Positions 55,406-63,209 of a stretch of 64,000 bases of DNA are shown in pieces (position 1 is the first letter of the stretch; the number at the start of each line of letters is the position of its first letter). The notes below the pieces were generated by a model that saw only the letters and a program-made list of their open reading frames with translations, ran no database searches and was not told where the DNA came from. The translations under genes were made by a program, and so were the position numbers. The DNA comes from Candidatus Thiovulum stygium (GTDB lineage: Bacteria > Campylobacterota > Campylobacteria > Campylobacterales > Thiovulaceae): the NCBI GenBank assembly GCA_021582295.1, contig CP091137.1, positions 1,444,001-1,508,000 of the forward strand, given 5' to 3'.

Positions 55406-57346
55406 TTACTGTTTATTTCCATAAATTGCACCAGTCGCAATATTTCCATTTTTAAATCCAGCTGTAAAACCGCCTCCAACTGTTTCACCATTTGAACCAA
55501 AAAATTTACCAGAACCATAAATATATTCAGCTTTATTATTTACACCATAATCAATAAATTCTTGACTATTAGAAGTAGTTGAAGTTTTATTAAAAGAAAA
55601 AGAATTTCCATTTTCAGCAATTGAATTACTTGATAAAAAAGCCAAATCATAATTTTCAGAATTTGCTTTAAAACTCATTTGACCAGCAACACTTTTTTTA
55701 CCAAAATCAAAATCAAAACCGAAAGTTCCATTTTCCATTTTATATGAATCACCAGATAAATTTCTAACAGTTCCTACAATATCGCCACTATATGAAGCTT
55801 TAAAACCGCCAGTTTTCCATTCAGCTATTTTTTCAGCACTTGTTTCAGTCGCAATTGATTCAATCCAACCGCCATGTAATTTTTCAGGCTCTGTCTCTTC
55901 AGCCCAATAGCCCCAAGAAAAATGATCATTTTTGGCTTCTTCTTGTTTTGTTAATTTTGTTTCAGAGACTTTAGTTGCAACCATTCCGCCAAAAGTAATA
56001 TAACTTTTATCTTGATCTGTTTTCGAAAGAGAATAATAGTTATAAGGTTGTATTAACACGGTTGAATATATATTATTATTTATATAGCCGTTAGACAATT
56101 GATTAAATGCAATTTGATTTGTTACTGAGCTATTTTCAAGAAGATTATTTCCGAAAAAAGCAAAATTTGAATTTGTTACTGCACCAGTTCCACTTGTTTG
56201 AAATAAAATAGGATTATTTAAATATATGAACTTTCCACTAGTTAAAGAGTTTAAAGTATTAATAGAAATAGATATTTTTTGAACTCCATTTTGTTTGATT
56301 AACTCATTATCTTTAATTTTAGTTACAGGATCTATTGAAATAGTTTTTTCGTTCATATCACCGATAAAGAGAATTTGACCCTCATAATTTATAATTGAAC
56401 CACTATTTTTTCCACTCCAATGCGGTTCTGTTGATAGTGTAAATGGAGCAACTGAATTTGTTATTTTATTTGCGAAATATATATCTCCTAAATTAGCAGT
56501 TTCTAAAACAGATAATTTTGTTTCAAGTGAATCATTTGCTTGAAAATTTAAATTATTTGAACTATAAACACCCATATTAACAGAATTATCATTTGATGAT
56601 AAAATTACTGGAGATTTTATTAATCCAGCTTTAAAAATTAAATCATTAATATATCCATTAATTTGATCAAATATCATTTTATATTGAGCTATTTTTATAT
56701 CACTATCTTTTATTGAAGATAATGCATCAAGTGAAGCTTGAATTTCAGCTCTTGGATCATCAAGTGAAGCTTTATCTTCCATATTTTTTACATCAATAGA
56801 TTTTATTGTTTTAACAGCTTCTGGAATTCCATCTCGAATAACTAAAATTTCGCCTTTTGCAACATCAATTTTTTCACCAGCAGTTTCAACAAAGATCATT
56901 CCATCGAGACAAGCGATATCTTCATCACTGTTTCCAATTAAACCCTGAAAATGAGTTCCTCGAATTCCAATAGTTGAGTTTTTTGTTTCAAGTTTAAATT
57001 TATCATGATTAACTTTTCCAATTTCACCAGTGATCGCACTGAAAAATCCACTTTTGACTTTTAAATTAACTTCTGAATTTCTACCTTCACCAAAAGAGAA
57101 ATTAACTATTTCAAAGTTTGTATTTTTACCTAGCCTAATAGTAGTATTATCATTAAATATAATTTGGACTTTTCCATCGTTTCCAGTTATAATTGAATCG
57201 CTATTTTCTAATCCAAAATCCTGAAAAACTTTACTTGAAATTCCATTTCGTAAAACAGAGACATTACCTTTAATAGCTGAAATCGTTCCGACGGCTGAAT
57301 TTCCCATAGCTGTCATTATAAAAATAGTAGAAAAAATCTTTTTCAT
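55406..57346 (-). CDS. Secreted FecR-domain protein with C-terminal beta-barrel-like domain
   Basis: About 646 aa. The start is the ATG at 57346, with AAGGAG seven bases upstream, giving a signal peptide (MKKIFSTIFIMTAMGNSAVG). Residues 20-160 form a FecR domain: GNVSVLRNG, DSIITGNDGKVQIIFNDN, GSSGF-like GFFSAITGE and NSTIGIRGTHFQG. A long beta-rich middle follows. The last 150 residues (GWIESIATETSAEKIAEW, MENGTFGFDFDFGKKSVAG, GGGFTAGFKNGNIATGAI) resemble the eight-stranded domain of TbpB-like surface lipoproteins. No FecI or sigma gene is near, so this is not iron signalling of the Fec type; a surface or structural role seems more likely. Confidence 0.75.
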   Translation of the reverse strand: MKKIFSTIFIMTAMGNSAVGTISAIKGNVSVLRNGISSKVFQDFGLENSDSIITGNDGKVQIIFNDNTTIRLGKNTNFEIVNFSFGEGRNSEVNLKVKSGFFSAITGEIGKVNHDKFKLETKNSTIGIRGTHFQGLIGNSDEDIACLDGMIFVETAGEKIDVAKGEILVIRDGIPEAVKTIKSIDVKNMEDKASLDDPRAEIQASLDALSSIKDSDIKIAQYKMIFDQINGYINDLIFKAGLIKSPVILSSNDNSVNMGVYSSNNLNFQANDSLETKLSVLETANLGDIYFANKITNSVAPFTLSTEPHWSGKNSGSIINYEGQILFIGDMNEKTISIDPVTKIKDNELIKQNGVQKISISINTLNSLTSGKFIYLNNPILFQTSGTGAVTNSNFAFFGNNLLENSSVTNQIAFNQLSNGYINNNIYSTVLIQPYNYYSLSKTDQDKSYITFGGMVATKVSETKLTKQEEAKNDHFSWGYWAEETEPEKLHGGWIESIATETSAEKIAEWKTGGFKASYSGDIVGTVRNLSGDSYKMENGTFGFDFDFGKKSVAGQMSFKANSENYDLAFLSSNSIAENGNSFSFNKTSTTSNSQEFIDYGVNNKAEYIYGSGKFFGSNGETVGGGFTAGFKNGNIATGAIYGNKQ

Positions 57347-57413
57347 AAAACTCCTTTTTAATATGTTAAATATTAACATTCTACCAAAAAGAGCAATAAT
57401 TTAATAAATTAAT

Positions 57414-58412
57414 TTACAAATTTGCTCTTGACATAACTTTTAAATCTTGCAAATTTATAAATTCGTTTGTTCGATAAAGTTCAATTCCAAATCGTCCAAT
57501 CATTGCACCATTATCAGAACAAAATTTTAATTCTGGAGCAATCAAATCCATCTTATATTTATTTAATAAATCTAAAAGTTTATTTCTTATATATAAATTA
57601 GCACTAACTCCACCGACAACACCTAAAAATTTATATCTATTTTTATTTTCTTTTAGATTTAAATATCGTTTAATTTGTAAAATAATATGTTCTGTTGCAA
57701 CTCTTTGAAAAGATGCAGAAATATTTTGCCGAACCTCATCATTAATTTCAATTTCTTTTTCAATAGTTAATCTAACACTATTTTTTAAACCTGAAAAACT
57801 AAAAGCAGTTTGATTAGAATATAATAATGGTACTGGAAAATTATATTTATATTCATCTCCATTTATAGCTAAATTTTCAATAATAGCTCCACCTGGATAA
57901 CTTAAACCTAACATTTTTGCAACTTTGTCAAAACTTTCACCAAGACTATCATCAAGTGTAGATAAAACTACTTTAAAATTATTCCAACCATTAACTTCAA
58001 CAAGTTGAGAATGTCCGCCTGAAATCAAAAGTGCCAAAAACGGAAAAGTTGCCTCTTTCTCTATAAATAGCGAATAAATATGTCCTTTTAAATGATTAAC
58101 AGCTATTAATGGAATATTTAGAGCAATAGAAATAGATTTAGCCATTGCGACACCTTCCAAAAGAGAAACAGTTAATCCTGGAGCATTTGTAACTGCAATA
58201 GCCTTTAAATTTTTAAAATATTTTTCTGCATCTTGTAAAAGTTTTGGTAAAGCTTCAACATGTAATCGACTTGCAAGTTCTGGAACAACACCACCATATT
58301 TGCTATGTTCTTCATTTTGAGATATTTTTTTATAAAAAAGTAGTTTTAAAGTTAATATTTCTGTGATAGCAATAGAACTATCATCACAGCTACTTTCGAT
58401 ACTTAAAATCAT
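57414..58412 (-). CDS. tsaD: tRNA N6-threonylcarbamoyladenosine synthase subunit TsaD
   Basis: TsaD transfers threonylcarbamoyl to A37 of ANN-decoding tRNAs. The 332-aa ASKHA-fold protein begins LSIESSCDDSSIAI, has the metal histidines in VNHLKGHIYSLF (HxxxH), GHSQLVEVNG, and the end motif FCSDNGAMIGRFG with its conserved Asp. Normal length. It is divergent from the flagellin gene across a 70-nt gap. It carries a GATGAGGT word at 57733-57740. Confidence 0.96.
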   Translation of the reverse strand: MILSIESSCDDSSIAITEILTLKLLFYKKISQNEEHSKYGGVVPELASRLHVEALPKLLQDAEKYFKNLKAIAVTNAPGLTVSLLEGVAMAKSISIALNIPLIAVNHLKGHIYSLFIEKEATFPFLALLISGGHSQLVEVNGWNNFKVVLSTLDDSLGESFDKVAKMLGLSYPGGAIIENLAINGDEYKYNFPVPLLYSNQTAFSFSGLKNSVRLTIEKEIEINDEVRQNISASFQRVATEHIILQIKRYLNLKENKNRYKFLGVVGGVSANLYIRNKLLDLLNKYKMDLIAPELKFCSDNGAMIGRFGIELYRTNEFINLQDLKVMSRANL

Positions 58413-58421
58413 TGCGACTCC

Positions 58422-58448
58422 TTAATTTTCTTAATATATAGACGATAA
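58422..58448 (+). promoter_or_regulatory. Sigma-28-like promoter of flagellin
   Basis: TTAA (58422-58425), 15 bp, then GACGATAA (58441-58448), against the FliA consensus TAAA-N15-GCCGATAA. It lies 34 bp upstream of the flagellin ATG, with AAAAGGA as ribosome site between. FliA control of the major flagellin is known in this phylum. Confidence 0.7.
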
Positions 58449-58482
58449 ATGGTTAGATACAAACTTTTTTAAAAGGACTCCC

Positions 58483-59985
58483 ATGAGTAGTTATGTAATC
58501 GGCACAAATATTTCGAGTATGAATGCATATGTTCAATCAACAGCAAATAGCAAAGCATTGAGTTCATCTCTTGAAAAATTAGCCTCAGGTCAAAAAATTA
58601 ATAGAGCAGCTGATAATGCATCAGGAATGTCTATCGCTGATTCTCTAAGATCACAAGCAAATGCAATTGGTCAAGCTATGAATAATGCAAATGATGGTAT
58701 TGGAATTATTCAAATTGCAGATAAAGCAATGGAACAACAAGTAAAAGTTCTTGATACAATTAAAACAAAGGCTACACAAGCAGCTCAAGATGGTCAATCA
58801 ACAGAAACACGACAAGCTATCCAAAGTGATATTAAACAACTTATAGAACAACTAGATAATATCGCTGGTAACACTAGTTACAATGGTAAATCATTGCTAT
58901 CTGGAAATTTTGTAAATAAAGATTTCCAAGTAGGTGCTTTTTCGAGAAATACAATTCAAGCAACAATAAGTGCTACAAGTTCAGATAAAATTGGTCATGT
59001 TCGAAGTGAAACAACTAATACTGTAGCTACTGAAGGTCAAACTACTTTGAAATTTTCTGGAACTAATATTCCGAATGGCAATATGACTATTGAAAGTGTT
59101 AAAATTGGATATGGTGCTGGTGAAGGTTTAGGTGTTTTAACAGAAACTATTAATAAAAATAGTAATGAACTTGGAATTAGAGCTTCATTTAAAGTTGAAA
59201 CTGTTGGTTCTTCAGCTGTAAAAGCAGGAACTGTAAAAGATTTTAAAATTAATGGCACAGAAATAGGTTCTAGTATTCCTGTTGAAGACAATGATAAAAA
59301 TGGTAACCTTGTTGCAGCAATTAATGCTAAAAAAGATATCACAGGTGTTATTGGTTCAATTGATAGTAGAGGTCATTTAAATTTAACATCAACAGATGGT
59401 AGAGGCATTAAAGTTGAAAGTGCAGCTGCTCCAAATAGTTTATCTGATGTAGCTGGAGTTGCTAATGGATTTAATGGAGGAAGATTAACCCTTACTTCTT
59501 TAGGTGCTACTGACATTAAAGTTGAAGAAACACATGCTAATGAAACTTTAAAAACTGCAATAACAAACAGTAATCAAGAAACATTAAATCTTAGAGGTAT
59601 TTTAAGTGGATTTAGCAATAGTCAAGCTCAAGCAATTGGTGCATATGCTAATGCAAATTCAATTGGTCAAAGTGAAGGTTTAACTGCTGGTGTAACAACA
59701 CTTGAAGGTGCTATGGCAACTATGGATATCGCAGATTCAGGTATTAAACAGTTAGATGCTATTAGATCAAATCTTGGTTCTGTTCAAAATCAGCTTCAAG
59801 CTTCAGTAGATAATTTAAGCACTGCTCAAGTTAATATCAAATCATCAGAATCTACTCTTAGAGATGTTGATTTTGCTCAAGAATCTAGTAATTTTTCTAA
59901 ATTAAATATTCTTGTTCAATCAGGTAGTTATGCTCTTTCTCAAGCTAATATTGCTCAACAAAATGTTTTAAGATTATTACAATAA
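58483..59985 (+). CDS. Flagellin
   Basis: A 500-aa flagellin with the conserved ends that form the filament core: NISSMNAYVQSTANSKALSS at the start and AQVNIKSSESTLRDVDFAQE near the end, finishing SQANIAQQNVLRLLQ. The middle (about residues 170-400) is the variable surface part. The D1 segment VKVLDTIKTKATQAAQDGQS is of the Campylobacter/Helicobacter type, which escapes TLR5 recognition, and it supports the phylum. Arginine here is mostly AGA, unlike the neighbours, as expected for high expression. A sigma-28-like promoter precedes it and a strong terminator follows. No GATGAGGT word is present. Confidence 0.96.
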   Translation: MSSYVIGTNISSMNAYVQSTANSKALSSSLEKLASGQKINRAADNASGMSIADSLRSQANAIGQAMNNANDGIGIIQIADKAMEQQVKVLDTIKTKATQAAQDGQSTETRQAIQSDIKQLIEQLDNIAGNTSYNGKSLLSGNFVNKDFQVGAFSRNTIQATISATSSDKIGHVRSETTNTVATEGQTTLKFSGTNIPNGNMTIESVKIGYGAGEGLGVLTETINKNSNELGIRASFKVETVGSSAVKAGTVKDFKINGTEIGSSIPVEDNDKNGNLVAAINAKKDITGVIGSIDSRGHLNLTSTDGRGIKVESAAAPNSLSDVAGVANGFNGGRLTLTSLGATDIKVEETHANETLKTAITNSNQETLNLRGILSGFSNSQAQAIGAYANANSIGQSEGLTAGVTTLEGAMATMDIADSGIKQLDAIRSNLGSVQNQLQASVDNLSTAQVNIKSSESTLRDVDFAQESSNFSKLNILVQSGSYALSQANIAQQNVLRLLQ

Positions 59986-60011
59986 GTAATAAATTTAATT
60001 AATCGTTTAAA

Positions 60012-60037
60012 AGAGAAGATTAACATTAATCTTCTCT
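60012..60037 (+). terminator. Strong terminator after flagellin
   Basis: AGAGAAGATTAA and TTAATCTTCTCT form a perfect 12-bp stem around CA, followed by TTCTCTTGACTTAATTTTTTTTT. It starts 27 nt past the flagellin stop. Confidence 0.9.
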
Positions 60038-60172
60038 TTCTCTTGACTTAATTTTTTTTTTTAATACAATTCAAAAAGATAAAATTAATCGATTTCATCG
60101 ATAACTATGAATTGATTAATTTAGAATAACCAAACTTAACTATAAATAAGTTTTATGAAACGGATTGACTAA

Positions 60173-60577
60173 ATGAAAAAAGCTGATTTTATCAGAGTAG
60201 TTGCTGAAAAAACTTCTATGTCTAAAAAAGATACTGAAATGGTTTTAAACACAGCTTTAAAAACTGTGCAAGACATTCTAGTTGATGGTGATTCAATTAC
60301 ATTTATGGGATTTGGAACTTTTGATGTAATTGCTAGAAGTGAAAGAGAAACTACCCTTCCTGGTTCAACAAAAAAAGTTTTAGTTCGAGCTAGAACAATT
60401 GTTAAATTTAAAGTTGGCAAAAATCTAAAAGAAGCTGTTTTAGATGTTGTTCCTAAAATCACTAAAAAGACTCGAGTGAAAGCAAAAGCTAAGAAAATTG
60501 TTAAAAAAGAAAAAGAACCAGTTGTAGAAATTCCTTCTAAAATTAAGAAGAGTTCGATAAAAGCTAAAAAACAATAG
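60173..60577 (+). CDS. HU/IHF-family DNA-binding protein with long basic tail
   Basis: A 134-aa protein. Residues 1-90 are a complete HU fold: MKKADFIRVVAEKTSMSKKD, FMGFGTFDVIARSERE and the DNA arm TLPGSTKKVLVRARTIVKFK. Then about 40 residues are added: VPKITKKTRVKAKAKKIVKK, later KIKKSSIKAKKQ, rich in Lys and Ala like histone H1 tails. Ordinary HU has about 90 residues. Extended HU proteins occur in actinobacteria (HupB) and some others, where the tail compacts DNA. A strong terminator follows at 60600-60627. Confidence 0.88.
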   Translation: MKKADFIRVVAEKTSMSKKDTEMVLNTALKTVQDILVDGDSITFMGFGTFDVIARSERETTLPGSTKKVLVRARTIVKFKVGKNLKEAVLDVVPKITKKTRVKAKAKKIVKKEKEPVVEIPSKIKKSSIKAKKQ

Positions 60578-60599
60578 TTTATATAAAATATCTTCTCTC

Positions 60600-60627
60600 G
60601 ACTAAAGAGAGTTCTTTAGTCTTTTTT
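60600..60627 (+). terminator. Terminator after the HU gene
   Basis: GACTAAAG and CTTTAGTC form a perfect 8-bp stem around AGAGTT, followed by TTTTTTATTTT. It lies between HU and tRNA-Leu. Confidence 0.92.
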
Positions 60628-60634
60628 ATTTTAT

Positions 60635-60720
60635 GCCACAGTGGTGAAATGGTAGACACGCTAGACTCAAAATCTGGTAGTAGAAATGCTGTGTCGGTTC
60701 GAGTCCGACCTGTGGCACCA
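60635..60720 (+). tRNA. tRNA-Leu, anticodon CAA
   Basis: An 86-nt class II tRNA with CCA encoded. The acceptor arms are GCCACAG and CTGTGGC. The anticodon stem CTAGA/TCTGG encloses CTCAAAA, so the anticodon is CAA (reads UUG). A short variable arm (around GTAGTAGAAATGCTG) and the T arm GTCGGTTCGAGTCCGAC are intact. It begins 8 nt after the HU terminator's T-run. Confidence 0.97.
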
Positions 60721-60742
60721 TCAAAATTCCTTCAAAACTAAT

Positions 60743-61656
60743 ATGAGATTTAAATTAGATTCTATTTATAAAACAAGCCTATTAATAATACTTAATTTCA
60801 TGTTTGCGACAAATATATTCACTCTTGAATTAAATAATGAATATATAATTAATAATGAAAATATATATGCTAATGATATTTTCCCTGAAATTCCAAAAAA
60901 TAAAAATTTTTTAATTGCAAAATTTCCAAATGGAAATAATAAATTATTTATGTCTATAAATTTACTTATAGATACTTTTGAAAAAAATGGATTTATGATT
61001 GAAAATAGTAATTTATCTAAAAGTATCAAGTTTATTTATATTCAAAAAAATTCTTGTATTAAATGTGTAATAAATTCTTTGAAAAAAGAGTTTGAAAAAA
61101 ATATCCTGAAATGGATATAAAAAATATTCAAATATTTCCAAAAAATGAAAATGATAATATAAATATCCCAAATAATTATAATTTAATTATTAATGATAGC
61201 GATTTACAAAAATCTAAAGGTTTATTTTATATTGAAGATACAAATGGTAATAAAAGTTATTTTAAATTCAGCATAGATGGCTATTTAGAAATTTTGAAGA
61301 GTTCAATAAATATTCAACGAGGTGAATTTATAACCTCATCGAATACAATTCATTCAACAATAAAATTTGATAGATATCGCGGTGATTATATTTCTGCTTC
61401 GAAACTTAATAATGTAGTTGCTAAGGGTTATATTCCAAAAGATCGCGAAATTCTTGATAGAAACATTGAAAAAAATCATGTAATTTCTAAAGGTCAAATG
61501 GTAAAAGGCTTTATAAATGATGGTCATATTTATATTGAAACTGAAGTAAAAGCCCTCCAAAATGGAGGAATTGATGATTTTATTCAAGTTGAAACATTAG
61601 AAGGTATTCGTCTGAAAGCTATTGTAATTAATGGTAGTTTTGTAAAAATTTTATAA
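60743..61656 (+). CDS. flgA: Flagellar P-ring assembly chaperone FlgA, split by a one-base frameshift
   Basis: FlgA helps the FlgI P-ring form in the periplasm. The first frame, from ATG 60743, has a hydrophobic leader (KTSLLIILNFMFATNIFTLE) and an N-terminal domain with CIKC. The second carries the SAF-type domain: YISASKLNNVVAKGYIPK, HVISKGQMVKGFINDG and GIRLKAIVINGSFVKIL. At 61095-61101 there are seven A; eight would read EFEKKYPEMDIKN and give 304 aa. The zero frame is A AAA AAT. An ATG inside the tRNA (60686) was rejected as start. The single-base defect is the same kind as in gltB and SUI1. A GATGAGGT word lies at 61333-61340. Confidence 0.85.
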
Positions 61657-61660
61657 AAAT

Positions 61661-62551
61661 TTATATTTTTTGTTCGCCTTTATATAATTTATCTAATAAA
61701 CCTTTAACAAACTCTTTTGAATTAAATTCTATTAAATCTTCAGGTTTTTCGCCAATTCCAATATATAAAATTGGAACTTTTAAAGCTTCAGCTATTGAAA
61801 AAATTGCTCCACCTTTTGCTGTTCCATCAAGTTTAGTTATAATAATTCCGTCAATTCCTATAATTTCATTGAATTTTTCAGCTTGAATAATTGCTGAAGT
61901 TCCTTGAGTTCCATCTAAAACTAAAACTTTTTGATGAGGTGCTCCTGATAAAGCTTTATCTGCGACCCGCACAATTTTTTTCAACTCTTCTGATAAATTA
62001 CTTTGATTGTGCAAACGACCTGCTGTATCAATGATGACATAATCTACATTTCTAGCTACACCAGAACGAATTGCATCAAAAGTTACACCCGATGGATCAT
62101 GTCCCTGTTTTGAGAAAATAATAGGTATGTCAAGTCGATCAGCCCAAGATCGCAACTGTTCAATTGCTGCAGCTCTAAATGTATCTGAAGCACCCAATAA
62201 AACTCTTTTGCCTTGTTTTCGATATTTTGAAGCTAATTTTGCAATTGTTGTAGTTTTTCCAGAACCATTTACTCCAATAATTAATTGTATAAACGGCTTT
62301 TTATGATGCCAATCAGTTTGAATTTCGCTAAAACATCTTAATAGTCTCGGTTCTAAATCGTCTCTACTTATTTCATTTGGTAAATTTAATAAAATTTCTT
62401 CTATTAAATCATAAGTTACATCACTTTCAATTAAAATCTCTTCAAGCCTATCTTTATTTATATGATTAACAGTTTCAACTAGAAGCGATTTATCAAGTGC
62501 TTTTATAACTTCAAGAGTCTTTTTAAAACCTCGTTCAAAAAAACCAAACAT
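61661..62551 (-). CDS. ftsY: Signal recognition particle receptor FtsY
   Basis: FtsY is the membrane receptor GTPase for the SRP. The 296-aa protein has a short N domain and the G domain: GVNGSGKTTTIAKLASKYRK (G1), GASDTFRAAAIEQL, DTAGRLHNQSNL (G3), TKLDGTAKGGA (G4) and YIGIGEKPEDLIEFN. It lacks the long acidic A domain of E. coli FtsY, as usual for the phylum. It lies 3 nt after the TlpA-like gene. Only 4 nt separate its stop from the flgA stop, so the two genes converge. GATGAGGT is at 61933-61940. Confidence 0.95.
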   Translation of the reverse strand: MFGFFERGFKKTLEVIKALDKSLLVETVNHINKDRLEEILIESDVTYDLIEEILLNLPNEISRDDLEPRLLRCFSEIQTDWHHKKPFIQLIIGVNGSGKTTTIAKLASKYRKQGKRVLLGASDTFRAAAIEQLRSWADRLDIPIIFSKQGHDPSGVTFDAIRSGVARNVDYVIIDTAGRLHNQSNLSEELKKIVRVADKALSGAPHQKVLVLDGTQGTSAIIQAEKFNEIIGIDGIIITKLDGTAKGGAIFSIAEALKVPILYIGIGEKPEDLIEFNSKEFVKGLLDKLYKGEQKI

Positions 62552-62554
62552 TAT

Positions 62555-63175
62555 TTATTCTCTCTTTCCTAATGCATCAAGCAAATCACTCTCAATCATC
62601 TCTTCAGGCACAGCACCAACATAATGTCGATAATATTCACCATCTTTTAATAAAACTAAAAGTGGAATAGGATAAGATCGAGCCATTTTTAAAAGCGAAG
62701 CAATATCATTAGATAATTTAAAATTTGAGTCATCATTTTCATTTGTTGAATTTGCAATATCATATTTCGCACCATATTTATTTTTAAATTCGCGAACATT
62801 ATCATCACTTCTACTATTTTCAACGAGAATTCCAATAATTGCTAAATCATTTTTATATTTATTGCCTAAATTTGATAAATGAGGAGCTACTGAACGACAA
62901 GCTGGACACCAAGTTGTAAAAAAATCCAATAAAACTAATTTCTGTTTTACATCAAATTTAAAAGTTGTTCCCTCTCGAGAAGCTTTTATAGTTTCACCAT
63001 CAACAATTTTTAAAGAATAATCTTTTTTAGAAATCATACTTTGAGAAATTATCTTTGAACTTTTATTAACTATCTCATTATTATTACTATTACTATTGTT
63101 ATTATCTAATTCATTATTTCCACAACCATTGAACATAAATGCAAATGACACCAAACTAACATATATTTTTTTCAT
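62555..63175 (-). CDS. TlpA-like thioredoxin-fold lipoprotein
   Basis: A 206-aa predicted lipoprotein: MKKIYVSLVSFAFMFNGCGN ends in a lipobox (FNGC), followed by an Asn/Ser-rich linker of about 25 residues. The thioredoxin domain has LLDFFTTWCPACRSVAPHL, so the active pair is CPAC, and the cis-proline region YPIPLLVLL. Such proteins reduce disulfides in the periplasm, often for cytochrome c assembly. The target is unknown here. It sits 34 nt downstream of pheS and just upstream of ftsY. Confidence 0.87.
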   Translation of the reverse strand: MKKIYVSLVSFAFMFNGCGNNELDNNNSNSNNNEIVNKSSKIISQSMISKKDYSLKIVDGETIKASREGTTFKFDVKQKLVLLDFFTTWCPACRSVAPHLSNLGNKYKNDLAIIGILVENSRSDDNVREFKNKYGAKYDIANSTNENDDSNFKLSNDIASLLKMARSYPIPLLVLLKDGEYYRHYVGAVPEEMIESDLLDALGKRE

Positions 63176-63209
63176 ATATTTCTCCAGATCCAGATATTTA
63201 TATCTAGTT

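Larger units (their letters stand above)
1229..61940. repeat. Dispersed GATGAGGT octamer family (41 exact copies)
   Basis: Exact copies by hand scan (first base): plus orientation 1229, 6920, 8273, 10459, 10917, 11076, 12760, 14938, 16832, 21619, 22316, 26388, 30582, 33711, 34614, 34969, 41572, 46661, 50931, 53134, 54861, 61933; reverse orientation 2461, 5865, 6688, 7447, 10942, 18822, 20538, 22327, 25273, 30376, 33271, 34599, 39998, 41943, 46645, 49306, 51903, 57733, 61333. The base before is usually C or T; other flanks vary. Eight lie between genes and 33 in genes, in several frames. With about 30% G+C one copy is expected. See findings. Confidence 0.9.

Noticed and set aside
60686-60742. 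Upstream start of flgA inside tRNA-Leu
   Set aside because: It would place the start codon in the tRNA and add residues ahead of the hydrophobic leader; the ATG at 60743 gives a proper signal peptide.
1229-61940. GATGAGGT as a simple codon-pair effect (Asp-Glu-Val)
   Set aside because: Copies occur in both orientations relative to genes, in different frames and between genes; only some encode DEV.
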